DNA of 44,362 nucleotides from assembly GCA_009746045.1 (NCBI GenBank), contig RPFO01001966.1:2501-46862 (forward strand). The letters run 5' to 3'. This stretch comes from Mesostigma viride (taxonomy: Eukaryota; Streptophyta; Mesostigmatophyceae; Mesostigmatales; Mesostigmataceae). Positions 11,190-20,638 of this stretch are shown in pieces. The notes beneath the pieces were generated by a model, which did not search any database, had not been told where the DNA came from, and saw only the letters and a list, made by a program, of their open reading frames with translations. Position 1 is the first letter of the stretch; each line of letters starts with the position of its first letter. The translations under genes and the position numbers were made by a program.

Positions 11190-12240
11190 ATGACGACTCC
11201 CACAGCAAAGCGAGGGCTGGAAAAGGAGCTGGCACAGCTTCCCAGCGCCCAGCCCAACCCTCTCGCCCTCGCCATTGTCCATCCGCGCCAGGCTTATACC
11301 GGCCGCCAAACCCTCGCCAAGCCCCTCGCCTGAACCCAAGAAACCATGCCACGATCGCCACAAATGGAGCCAATTCTTGCCCGGCGACAGCTATAGAATG
11401 TTCTCCCTCCTCGAGTGGCAGAAACTGTCGCCGCAGGAATGCGTCGAGGTTCTCCAGTTCCTCGTACAGGAACGGAAGCTCTTCGTGACCTCGAAGGGGG
11501 GGGCGGCTATCGACTACCGCGACACGTCCTGGCTCTACACTTATGACGAACCACGCGCCAACGCCAGTTTATCTTGACCATGCAGCTACTACCAGCGCAG
11601 CCTCGATCGGCGACATCAGCAGAGCGTTCAGCGCCCCATCCCCCGCAAAGCCGGCAGCCCCCTCGTCTCCCTCCCTCTGCAAGGATGACATCCGCGCAGT
11701 GCTGGAGGAGAACGTGACCTGGCCGCTGGCCGAGAAGATGACATCGCTGAACACCACGCTCAACACGGTGGAGGCCCGGGTCTCCCGAATGTGGAAACCC
11801 AGGTCGTCCACAAGCTACAACCCCATGCAGTTCACGGCGCTACACACCGCGGCGCAGGCTTCGGAAACGCACGCTGCTGCACTTGTCTCTCGCCTTAACC
11901 AGGTGGAGGGCAAGTGCGGCGTGCTCATGAAGAAGCTTGAAGCCATCACCGCCCACACCGAGGCCCTGGCCTCACAGGTCCCAAAGATATAGCGGAGCAG
12001 ACGGCCACCATTGCATCCCAGCCACCCTGGCAGGATGCTGGCGACCTCCCGCCGCTCTCCTACGCGGACCTGCTGCGATCCGCAACCGCCTCCACCACTG
12101 ACGCCATCGCCACGAAGCTCCAAGAGCTGGAGGACCACGGCCGCCAGGCCCAGCAACGGGAGGTCACCGACCGCGCTCGCCGCGCGCGAGTGCCGAGTGG
12201 TGCTACGTCGCTTCCCCCGGCCAGAAGCCAGGTGAGACGT
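11190..12240 (+). pseudogene. LINE ORF1-like coding region (frameshifted)
   Basis: Plus-strand coding-like sequence passes through three frames. It starts at an ATG at 11190 (MTTPTAKRGLEKEL...), continues as a frame ending at 11577 (KLSPQECVEVLQFLVQER...) and then a frame 11543-11992 (KDDIRAVLEENVTWPLAEKM...LNTTLNTVEARVSRM...). The pieces are Pro/Ser-rich followed by heptad-like helices, the composition typical of LINE ORF1 (gag-like, RNA-binding) proteins. A matching C-terminal-looking piece lies at 14069-14275. The assignment rests on composition and on that downstream piece, not a diagnostic motif. Confidence 0.4.
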
Positions 12241-12340
12241 CAACCTCCCTTGCTGACGAGCTCAAGAACCAGCTAAGTTCTTACCCTCATGGGCCTGGTA
12301 GGTGAGGTAGAACTGCGAGGGTGCCACCGCCTTCCCCACC

Positions 12341-13968
12341 AGGTTGGAAAATACGTGTGCGGGGTATAATACGTGGACTTAAAATTATACGCGTATTATA
12401 CGTGGGGGGTATAAAATACGCGGTGGTAAAATGCGCGACAGTTTTTGTGGTCCAATTGTCAGTCACCCAATTAGCACGCTCCTTGATGATGGTCATGCAG
12501 TTATTACAACTGAAATTTGGTGTATATGCTTATTTATTAACATCTTCCATTTATGCCCTGCAATCCTATCTGATTATGATTCGTTAAATGCAGGGGGGAG
12601 CATGCTGCAGCGGGAATTGTAAGGAATCAATTAATTAATTAATTGTAAGGAAAGCCATCCACTCTATAATGCATGAGAGGACATAAGACACAACTACGGA
12701 CCATGCTCTCAAGGTCGCCACCCAACAACTGCCGAGAAGGAGGGGTGACGTGCCCTCCTCTGTACTGGATCATGCCGGCCACCATCTGCTTGAAAGAGGC
12801 GCTCTCAGCCGCATTGAAGGCAATGCCGTTCTCGATAAAAAATTCAGCAGCCAGCAGCTGGACACCTTTCTCGTCGACGGGAACCAGCCATTTGGTGATG
12901 CTCAGCTGGACTTTGCTGGGAACCGACGACAAGTCAGCCGGCGCAGCCCCTCCCATCTCCGCCATTGCCCTGTTCAAATTGTGCTGCTTCTTGGCGTCTG
13001 ACTGCTGCGACTTGTTGTTATACATCCTGAGAAACTTGCTCCGGATATTCGGTGGAATTTTGTCGCAGGGCAACATCCCTTCCCCTGCGATTCCGGCAAA
13101 GTGTGCACGGACTCGGAATACGCTGATTGCCCCCGCCCCGTATGAGCTGAACTTCTTGTTGCAAAATGAGCAGAACTTATTCGACACAAACTGCGTTTTG
13201 TTACTAACAGCATCTGTGACTGCTTCTTTCTTCTCGAGAACGAAATCCCATTCAGGCCCTTTCTTCCTCATGGCTGCAAATCGAAAATGGCTGCACACTG
13301 TCGCACAGTCGCACTGGCCTCGTCGTCGCTATATTGCATTACACCGTCAGTAGCACAGCTGGCATTTGCTGGCACACTGTTATTATGCGTTATGTACCTA
13401 GTCCTAGCTGTCTCCTACCGGCCAAACATTTTGCAAGGCTGCCCGCCCACCTCCGGTGGCTTGCGCCACCTTTACCCCAGTCAACCCGTCGCCCCTCGGG
13501 TTGGGGACAACGCCTCCACCATCCGACGGCCCCAATCCCTCGCGTCGCGTCTATGTGGTTCCGTAGTTTGCTTGTTTTGTATTGGTTGTTTATGTGTAGT
13601 ATTTTGTAGTATTTTGGACGGACGACCGGCCCGAGCCGCTAACTTAGCGGGTTTATCGCGACCGTTGGATCCATCATCGGACGCTCCAGATTGTCGGAGG
13701 CTAACGTTTTAACTTTTTTCATTTTGCCTTCGTATATGAAAAGAACTGTACGCATCTACTTCTAGTAGTAAAAATCTCAAATGTGCAGTGAGAGCGCCGC
13801 GCCCAGAACCTGGGCACCGCGCCAGTGCCCGCTGCCCGCTGGTACCCCCGAAAAATTCAAAGTCCAAACCGCGTGGTCAGACGTAAAATACGCGTAAAAT
13901 ACGTCGAGGCCCATAATATGCTTTATCCCGCATTTTATCGCAAAAGTGCGGCGTACAGACCAACCCGG
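12341..13968 (-). mobile_element. hAT-like DNA transposon fragment
   Basis: About 1.6 kb carries a hAT-type transposase N-terminus on the minus strand (12639-13271). It is flanked by AT-rich blocks containing repeated TACGCGTATTATACGTG-like motifs on both sides. Both outer edges have GGTTGG in inverted orientation, next to CTTCCCCACCAG on the left and CTTCCCCACTAG on the right. The latter pair could be a decayed target duplication. The boundaries are tentative. Confidence 0.4.
12639..13271 (-). pseudogene. hAT-family transposase N-terminal fragment
   Basis: There are 210 codons from the ATG at 13271. A BED-finger-like N-terminus (CSFCNKKFSSYGAGAISVF then RVRAHFAG) is followed by an acidic/polar linker. 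Next comes FFIENGIAFNAAESASFKQM...PPSRQLLGG, the conserved hAT/DUF659 region in which a plant or algal hAT transposase normally begins its RNase H-like fold. Family proteins run to about 600-800 residues. The catalytic D/D/E portion is absent because the frame stops at 12639 in AATTAATTAATT sequence. The transposase is therefore truncated and not functional alone. Confidence 0.6.
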
Positions 13969-14068
13969 CTTCCCCACTAGCTCACGGGACAAGGTGGCTC
14001 CCCCATGCACCAGTCCTGCTCACTTTCCCCTCCCCTGAGGATAGATAAGCAGCGGTTCAGGACTCTCT

Positions 14069-14275
14069 CGTGGCAAGAGGTTGCACGACCTAACCTGGAC
14101 GCTGGACGACGACCTGACCCCCGCTCAGCAACAGCAGCGACGCGACCTGTGGCCGGAATACCTCCGCCATAAGCAGGACCCCCAGAAGCCCAAGGTGTAC
14201 TGGAGGGGCGGGGACCTGATGATCAACCACAAGATGCACATGGACGCCCCCAGCGGGCTAGAACAGCAATAGCCC
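14069..14275 (+). pseudogene. LINE ORF1 C-terminus-like fragment
   Basis: The frame reads LDDDLTPAQQQQRRDLWPEY then WRGGDLMINHK. The DLT-x-Q-x3-R pattern followed by W-R-G-x2-L is characteristic of the C-terminal domain of L1-like/algal LINE ORF1 proteins. It has the same strand and style as 11190-12240. The two would be one protein interrupted by the hAT-like element. Confidence 0.45.
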
Positions 14276-14366
14276 TAGCTTGTATCCATTGGTAGTCACT
14301 GCCGCTATGGCAGCCATGCTTAGAATGTTTGCCTAGCTGTGCCAACATACCTGGTCACGTGCCGCT

Positions 14367-15694
14367 AACACACGGTACACAACCAGCCATAGCCTTAGCC
14401 TAGTAGTCCTAGTACAGCCATGCTACGTCCTGGCTATATTCTGATTTAGCACGCCGCATTTAGGTGAAAACCATTTGCGTTCAGTGCCGGTCCGCGGAAA
14501 ACGCGATCTGCAAATGAATCCAGGCCGGAATCGAACTGGGGACCTCTCGCACCAATTTTTGCTAACCTAGGACGGACGTCTCCGGATCCTAAGGCATCGC
14601 CAACTGACACCTACAGTCATCCGCAAAAGTTCTCCTTTCCGGGGAGCTAGTGATGCAAGCCTTTCGGATTTGGTACTAGATAAATCATTCGAGATCTGTG
14701 TGTGTAGGAGTACTACACACGTGTCCACTCGAGACTTGTTCAGTCTCGAAACGTGAGACGGGCTGAACACGGCTGGAACCTTCTTGAGAAGGGGGCGTAG
14801 CCGGCCGGTACTATCGAGATCAGATTACTTGCCCACGGCTATATCAAGGAGACAACCAGCGCAGGCCAGAAATCGGGAGAATCCGGACCATGATAGCTCG
14901 AGCCTGCCGTTATCTTGTCTGCGTGTTCGAGTCGTTCAGGATGATGAAAATGAATGGTGATGGAAATGTATAGCCTTGTGCATTGAAATTATCAAAGAGA
15001 CAACCAGCGCAGGCCAGAAATCGGCGTGCATTGAAATTATGGCTGGCTTACGTGAAGAGCGACTAGATGACCTAGACGGTGGGGCCGGAAACAGCATGCT
15101 TGATCAAGGGCGTGTGTTTCGAGCGGCTATATGATCAGATTACTTGCCCACGCTCCTTGTTATGCCATGCTCACATGGGTCTTATTGCACCCACAGATTG
15201 CCGGATCGTTACCGTGTCCGTTTAGCTAGTGTGCCCGAATGCAGCCGTGGCATTAATTAATTAATTAATTAAACTCGTGCTCCCGTTGGGGAGTCACGGA
15301 GCACCGAAGTGCTTTTAATCCCTGTGTGTGCACTACAGGAGAAAGGGCAGAGACCCCCAGTCTCCTTCATGCCAAAGGCATGCCACAGCTGCAATCGGGC
15401 GCGGCTAGCTAAAAGGACAGGCTAACGATCCGGCAAACTGTGGGTGCAATAAGACCCATGTGAGCATATCATAGCAAGGAGCGTGGGCAAGTAATCTGAA
15501 CATAGCCAGGGCGTAGCATGGCTGTACTAGAACTAGGCTAAGGCTATGGCTGGTTGTGTACCGTGCGTTGGCGCAGCCGTGGCATGCCTTAGGCATGAAG
15601 GACTACTGGGGGTCTCTGCCCTTTCTCCTGTTGTGCACACACAGGGATTAAAAGCACTTCGGTGCTCCGTGACTCCCCAACGGGAGCACGTGTT
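14367..15694. repeat. Composite nested palindrome (three inverted-repeat pairs)
   Basis: There are three inverted pairs. Pair A is 14367-14441 with 15499-15573 (GGTACACAACCAGCCATAGC). Pair B is 15134-15230 with 15403-15499 (CACATGGGTCTTATTGCACC). Pair C is 15274-15390 with 15573-15694 (GGGATTAAAAGCACTTCGGT), about 118 bp. Pair C forms the outer arms of a fold-back element bordered by TTAATTAATTAA. Its loop (15391-15572) is the reverse complement of B and A lying side by side, although A and B are about 690 bp apart on the left. No gene is seen in the region. Confidence 0.8.
14515..14575 (-). other. tRNA-derived sequence with Pol III B-box-like T-arm
   Basis: On the minus strand, GTGCGAGAGGTCCCCAGTTC followed by GATTCCGGCCTGGA resembles the variable loop and T-arm of a tRNA (compare tRNA-Val 3' halves); GTTCGATTCC is a B-box. 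The T-stem has two mismatches and I could not build a clean D-arm or acceptor. It is a tRNA pseudogene or the head of a SINE, lying inside the sequence inserted between palindrome arms A and B. Confidence 0.35.
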
Positions 15695-16430
15695 TAATTT
15701 GATAATATTAATTAATTAATTTCCATTTCATTGGGGACTTCTGCGCCTCACGTGCCTGCACAATGCATGTTGATCTATAAGACAGCGAGCCTCTGATCAT
15801 GATCAATTGATTAAATAGCACGTGACTGCATCACGTGGATGCCAATACAGAGTAAAGGAACCTTCAACCCCTAGCTATACACAACGAGAATGAGGGAGGG
15901 TGCCCTAGCTTCTTTTACTGCCAATGCAAGTGGGCAGGCCGCAGAGCGTTCTCTCTCTGCAGCATGGTGCGCACGGGCGCAAAACACGGTGGTTCAAAAC
16001 AACCATACAATATTTACCATAGGTAGGCTGACGCATAGCTGATGTTTATGATGCACAGGTTGAACATAATGCGCAGGCCCCTTCACGACACACATTTCAC
16101 AATCCAACCCCAAATCAACGCCCGAATCTGCAAGCCGATATGTCGCCATAGCATGAGCAGTTTCCAGGCAGCCAAACTAGTATGCTATCGATTCGATCTG
16201 CCTCAAGTTTCCGGGTCCACCATGGTGTTACACCGGTCCCATCCGCGGAGAGCTCAGTGCTCACGTATCCCGCTGCGCATCATGACCCGTGCCCAGCATA
16301 CACGTACATTCTACGAGCAACGACCTTCCATGAATGCCATGCAGCTCATGACATTCACTAGACTGTATACAGACCCCCCGTCCCTGAATGATTCCCTGCA
16401 GCCTTGCAGTTGACAGCTCAAAGTCTATTT
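15695..16430. other. Spacer / probable 3' region of the F-box gene
   Basis: AT-rich TTAATTAATTAA sequence at the edge of the palindrome is followed by unremarkable DNA up to the F-box stop codon. A plus-strand open frame here (16042-16413) has no family features. The part nearest 16430 is presumed 3' UTR of the minus-strand gene. Confidence 0.35.
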
Positions 16431-17762
16431 TTATCTATGCTCGGTGGCACCCAGGAGAGACCACGCCGCGATGACATGCTTGTCCTCCCTCCGCATGATT
16501 GCCTCGTGGCCACCAGGGGGGGGGCGCCCCTCCCCGCACCCCATGAGGCCGACCGCGGCGTACATCTCCCCCCCCACCGCCTGCAGCCCGGTCATGATCT
16601 CGTACACTTTGCCCGAGTGGAGGAAGAGCGCGTGCCCGTGCTTGTCGCCGTAATGCCCGCGGTGACGGATGTCCCACACGGCCATGCCGTGAAGCGTGCC
16701 AGCAAACAGGTAGCCGTTCCACGCACACAGAGAGGCGACCCCCGCACAAGAGAAGGTATGGAGGCAGGCGGGGCGGGTAAGATCGCTGACATCCCATACT
16801 TTGACCCCTGGACCACTGGATGACGCGTACAGGAGGTTACCGGAGAGGGCGAGTGTGGGGAATGCGTCCGTTCTAGCGAACCAGACAGGCTCGGCATCCA
16901 AGCGGGCAGCCCTCCATGCTTTTATGCCGGCGCTCGAGGCAAAAAACAGCCGGGATTTGTCCGCCACGATGCCATCATCATCTGAGGGTTCCTGGTTAGG
17001 CTGCACGACACACTGGAGGACAGGGTGTCGCCGCTCGTCCGAAATGTCCCAGGCGCCAATTGCCCCGAGCGCATTCAAGGAAAAGAGGCGAGAAGAGCCG
17101 CTCGGTACGATGCAAAGAACGGGAGCAACAGGGCCGCGGTTGACTCCGCTCTGGATGTGCAGCGAATGCTCGAGCACTGGTTTACGGCTCCCAGCGTCAT
17201 CTATTCGCCACACAAGCATCATCATGTCCGTGCATACTGCGAACAGACGAGACCCGCTGGCGGCGATTGCGGTGATTGGAAAGCCCGTTCGCACGACGTG
17301 CTCGCACCGAATCGCCCCTGACCGGGTGCGAGATGAGGTGTTCCATATTCGTACCGTGCTTTCCTGCAAGCAGGAGCTAAATAACCTGGAACCGCTCGAG
17401 GACAGACCGGTGACGGGACTCTTGTGCCCCCGCGTTATCATGGGCGACGACGTGCCCTGCTCGTATTTCGTCAGCTGAATGCCAACAATGAACTGAGCAG
17501 TTACTCCTGGAAACTTGGAAACACGATTCCAGCGGCGGCAGACGCTCGAAGCAGCCCCGAAATCCTTTGGAGATGGCAGACAGCTAATAATGCGTGCCAG
17601 CAAGTCGTCATCAAGCTGGAAGAAGATGTCATGCTCGTCGTCACCAGAAGATTGCATTGACGTCCCCGCGCCATTTGTAGCAGACGGCCTTCCCTTACTC
17701 AGATCCCCGCGGCCACCAATTGCACGACCGACAAGCGGCGTGCGCTGCTTTCTATAACTCAT
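16431..17762 (-). CDS. F-box/WD40-repeat protein, single exon
   Basis: A 443-codon uninterrupted frame runs from an ATG at 17762 to a stop at 16431. After a basic/polar N-terminus of about 45 residues comes an F-box (FQLDDDLLARIISCLPSPKD...VCRRWNRV, residues about 48-85), which binds SKP1. About seven WD40-like blades follow, for example GHKSPVTGLSSSGSRLFSSC...TVRIWN, SRLFAVCTDMMMLVWRI, GAIGAWDISDE, GIKAWRAARL, GPGVKVWDVSD and GMAVWDIRHR. The architecture is that of an SCF ubiquitin-ligase substrate receptor in which the propeller recruits the target protein. No intron is needed. The target is unknown. This is the best-preserved ordinary gene in the window. Confidence 0.85.
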   Translation of the reverse strand: MSYRKQRTPLVGRAIGGRGDLSKGRPSATNGAGTSMQSSGDDEHDIFFQLDDDLLARIISCLPSPKDFGAASSVCRRWNRVSKFPGVTAQFIVGIQLTKYEQGTSSPMITRGHKSPVTGLSSSGSRLFSSCLQESTVRIWNTSSRTRSGAIRCEHVVRTGFPITAIAASGSRLFAVCTDMMMLVWRIDDAGSRKPVLEHSLHIQSGVNRGPVAPVLCIVPSGSSRLFSLNALGAIGAWDISDERRHPVLQCVVQPNQEPSDDDGIVADKSRLFFASSAGIKAWRAARLDAEPVWFARTDAFPTLALSGNLLYASSSGPGVKVWDVSDLTRPACLHTFSCAGVASLCAWNGYLFAGTLHGMAVWDIRHRGHYGDKHGHALFLHSGKVYEIMTGLQAVGGEMYAAVGLMGCGEGRPPPGGHEAIMRREDKHVIAAWSLLGATEHR

Positions 17763-19120
17763 TTGGAGACGGTGTGTCCTGTCGAGCTCGAAGGCAAAAC
17801 TCGGGAATTACGAGACGACTTCGGGGAGGACGTGGCCGCCACTAGCTGCAACGCTTTCGTTGTTTTATCCAAAGAGCTGTGCCAAGCCGATAAGGTGGAG
17901 CACATGAACACAGCCGCCGGCTCCATTGTGAAACAATGGATACAGTTGAAGCGAGATGAGATGAAAAAAGCCGGCCAGGTCATAAAGGCTGGGTTTGCTA
18001 TCGACGGGCGCAGTGGTCAGATTTTAGTTGCCCAAACCTAATCCGGCCTGGCCAGCAATGGACACGTGGCATGCTGAAGGTGCGCACGGCGCAGGGCATT
18101 ATTTTGGGGGAGTTTACATGGCACGTGACCCTGCCACGTGGCTCAGGTGCCACCGTGCCACCGGCCACCGGTGCCTGTCGCCTCTCACTTTATTTATCAA
18201 CTATATTAAAAACCATCGGGCATCCTGTGGTCTCCTTATGATTGGTCCCGGACCCAATGGACAACTTTCCTCCGTCACAGGTGGCGAGGCGCTTGCGGCG
18301 CGGCGCGAAAAATTCGACGGTTTGTCAAACCACCCGGGTGCGGCAATAATGCGGGCGGTGTACCTACAAGCCTGTAGCTCTCTCGCCTCTCGCGCAGCCG
18401 CACACCGTCCCGTTCGTTCCTTGCCCGGGTGTACTTTCCGACGCGGACCGTACCCTGGTGTAACGCGTCACCGCCTCACCGGGTGCAACCAAGTGAAACA
18501 ATATTGTGTCTGGGCCGGGTCTGGGCCTCTATTTTTCCGGGTAAATGCTTAAATGGGTAATTTTATTAACCAATGGGAATGTCTGGGCCTCTATTTCCAA
18601 GTTTCAAAGTTGAAGATTGGCCCGCGACAACCGAAGATCTTGACGAAGACCAACCCTGAACACATAGCTGCACAATGTACGTCTCTAGCCAAGATAAACG
18701 TAGGCCCCGGGCCCGCTGCAGCAACAATAATGGCCGGCGGCGCAGGGGCGGCTGGTATATGCATGGGGAGTCGTTCTCCCATTATCCCATGGGCTATGAA
18801 AGTTAGGACTGTTGTTCATGCTTTACTGTAGTACTGACTACTGAGTAGTTGGGGACTGGTGTGCGTGCTGTAATGAGCTCTCATTAGCCGGTCCTGGTTT
18901 TTGAGGTCAGTTTAGGTCACCATTTTCGAGTCGATCGGACCTATCCCCTCGTCTTAGACATCGATCGTATATTATCACAATCATTAAATTCCAGCACCGA
19001 CTACTGCGCATGCACGGACGAGATCGAGCTGCCATATTTAGACTAGTATTTGTAATTGGCTGGCAAGCGGCGTTTGCATGTATATAGCGCGTGTACCTTA
19101 GTAGCTTTCAGCAATCAGCC
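17763..19120. other. Intergenic, upstream of the F-box gene; no supported gene
   Basis: Open frames exist on the plus strand (to 18041; 18028-18552; 18553-18831). The first two lack a proper ATG at the frame start and none shows a family motif. The frame ending at 18041 (ELEGKTRELRDDFGEDVAAT...) is protein-like in composition and abuts the F-box start head-to-head, so an exon there cannot be excluded. G-box-like CACGTG elements occur at 18123 and 18136. Confidence 0.3.
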
Positions 19121-19372
19121 TGTTACGCCGCAAGCCTCGGCCACCACCTCTACCTCTACCTGTCCTGATACTACCTAAACTAGTGAGGCTGCTTCTATTT
19201 ACACCCCTAGCGAAAGACGACCGAGACGAACCAGATCTCAATGCATTTACATATGTACTACTGTAATACGCCATAGGCCATTTAATCAAACCCGTTTACT
19301 CCAGGAAAAGAGGAAGGAAACACAACTACACTGCCGTGACCCAAGCCTATATGTGTTAATTCATTTAACACA
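19121..19372 (-). repeat. 3' LTR of the gypsy element
   Basis: The sequence TGTTACGCCGCAAGCC...TTTAACACA (plus-strand reading) is identical over 252 bp to 31878-32129. It has short TGTTA/TAACA ends. An open minus-strand frame inside it encodes a Gly/Arg/Ser-rich peptide (GRGRGGGRGLRR) in both LTRs; that is likely an accident of composition. Confidence 0.85.
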
Positions 19373-20065
19373 CGCCGAGTGACCACACAAGGAGTGGAAC
19401 GTGCATAAATGGTCACCAACGGTCCAACAGGCTCGGGCCGACCTGGCCCTCGCCTGCAGAAACACAGAAACACAAGCAGGTGCACAGATGCACGCCTGTC
19501 CACTACATTCTACAAAAGGATAAGGACCACTAATAAGTACGCGGCGCGGCGCCCAAAGGCACCCACTATACCACAGTACTGTTACGGGGACAATCATGTC
19601 CAAACTAGAACTGCACGTAACCTAGGAACAACCGAGGCCAAGGACCTAATTTACGTCCGTAACTACAACGAATTGTTACGCGACGTAACACCTCCCCCCC
19701 CACAAAGGTAGGGAGCCCTCTCCCTACGCGAGAGGAGGGAACCAAAGGGGTAGGAAAATAATCCTAATGCACCCAGCACATACCAACACAATCGATAGAC
19801 CATCCCAGATACAAAGCACCAATAGTTCACACGGTCTCCACCACCACGCCGGGTGGTGTAGGGTTAGCCAGCACCAAGCCTGGTGGTAGGTTCCCCTAAC
19901 TGCCTGGAACGGAGTCCTGGCCGGGGGGGACGGCACTGGGCAGGACACACAGAGTAAACACATCAGCGCTAAGGACCAAGAACAGCCAACCAACTGGCCA
20001 GAATATGAGGGCGACTCTACATACCGGAGGGACAACACCCTCAGGTCGGGCCTAAGGCCCTCTAT
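19373..20065. other. Region between extra ORFs and 3' LTR
   Basis: About 690 bp of 3' untranslated sequence of the retroelement. I see no convincing coding sequence. A long minus-strand hydrophobic frame (19724-20038) lacks an ATG context or signal-like organisation I would trust. The expected polypurine tract next to the LTR is not obvious. Confidence 0.4.
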
Positions 20066-20638
20066 CTAGTGGCCATCCGTCTGGTAAGTGCCACGAGAGG
20101 CCAGCAGGACCTCCAGGTAGGCCTGGTAGTGAGCCACATCCTCGACATTGTCATGCCTATCTACAGTGAGGAAAACATCGGCCCACACGCCGTCAGGAAA
20201 GAGGCCCAGGAAGGCCCAGTAATACCTATGCTGCGTGAGGACGACCTGGCCACGGGCCCAGTCCAGAAAGCCACAGGCAAAGAGGCGAAGGAAAGGCTCT
20301 ACCGCGATCAGGCAAAGGGCCCGCAGGAGGAGGCGATGGTACCGAATCCGAGGGCGCATACCCGTCGGGAAGAACAGGTCCACCAGGGGCTCCACGTTGG
20401 ACGGCCACAACCGGATGTGCCGAACCTCGCGGGAGCGCCACCGACGAACACACTGTCGCGACCCGAATGTCTCTAGGTAGTCGCTGGCACGAGGAGGAGG
20501 GTGACCGCGGGAGTCTAGACCCTGGCCCGGGATAGGCGCCGGGCGGCGGGCATCCCACTCAAGGATGGGCTGGAGGACCGTAGTGTACGCCGCACCCGGC
20601 ACCGCAGGAAACTCTACTGTAAGGGCATCCGAAGCCAT
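20066..20638 (-). CDS. Extra ORF 2 of the gypsy element (env position), unknown
   Basis: From the ATG at 20638, 190 codons (MASDALTVEFPAVPG...). It is globular-looking and rich in aromatic and Arg/Leu residues, with blocks such as LWPSNVEPLVDLFFPTGMRP and QHRYYWAFLGLFPDGVWADV. There is no transmembrane segment of envelope type, zinc motif or catalytic signature I recognise. It overlaps the end of the preceding frame by about 25 bases in another frame. Either a short overlap translates it separately or the two are one protein split by an indel. Position between integrase and 3' LTR is where env or accessory genes sit. Confidence 0.45.
   Translation of the reverse strand: MASDALTVEFPAVPGAAYTTVLQPILEWDARRPAPIPGQGLDSRGHPPPRASDYLETFGSRQCVRRWRSREVRHIRLWPSNVEPLVDLFFPTGMRPRIRYHRLLLRALCLIAVEPFLRLFACGFLDWARGQVVLTQHRYYWAFLGLFPDGVWADVFLTVDRHDNVEDVAHYQAYLEVLLASRGTYQTDGH

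Noticed and set aside
16042-16413. 123-codon plus-strand protein
   Set aside because: No motif, biased composition, and it lies in the presumed 3' region of the opposite-strand F-box gene.
17763-18041. A gene head-to-head with the F-box gene
   Set aside because: The frame start is TTG rather than ATG and no family is recognisable; kept only as a possibility in the intergenic note.
19098-19289. RGG-like peptide gene near the LTR
   Set aside because: It is encoded by the LTR itself and recurs at the other LTR. Length and start differ with flanking sequence, so coding is unlikely.
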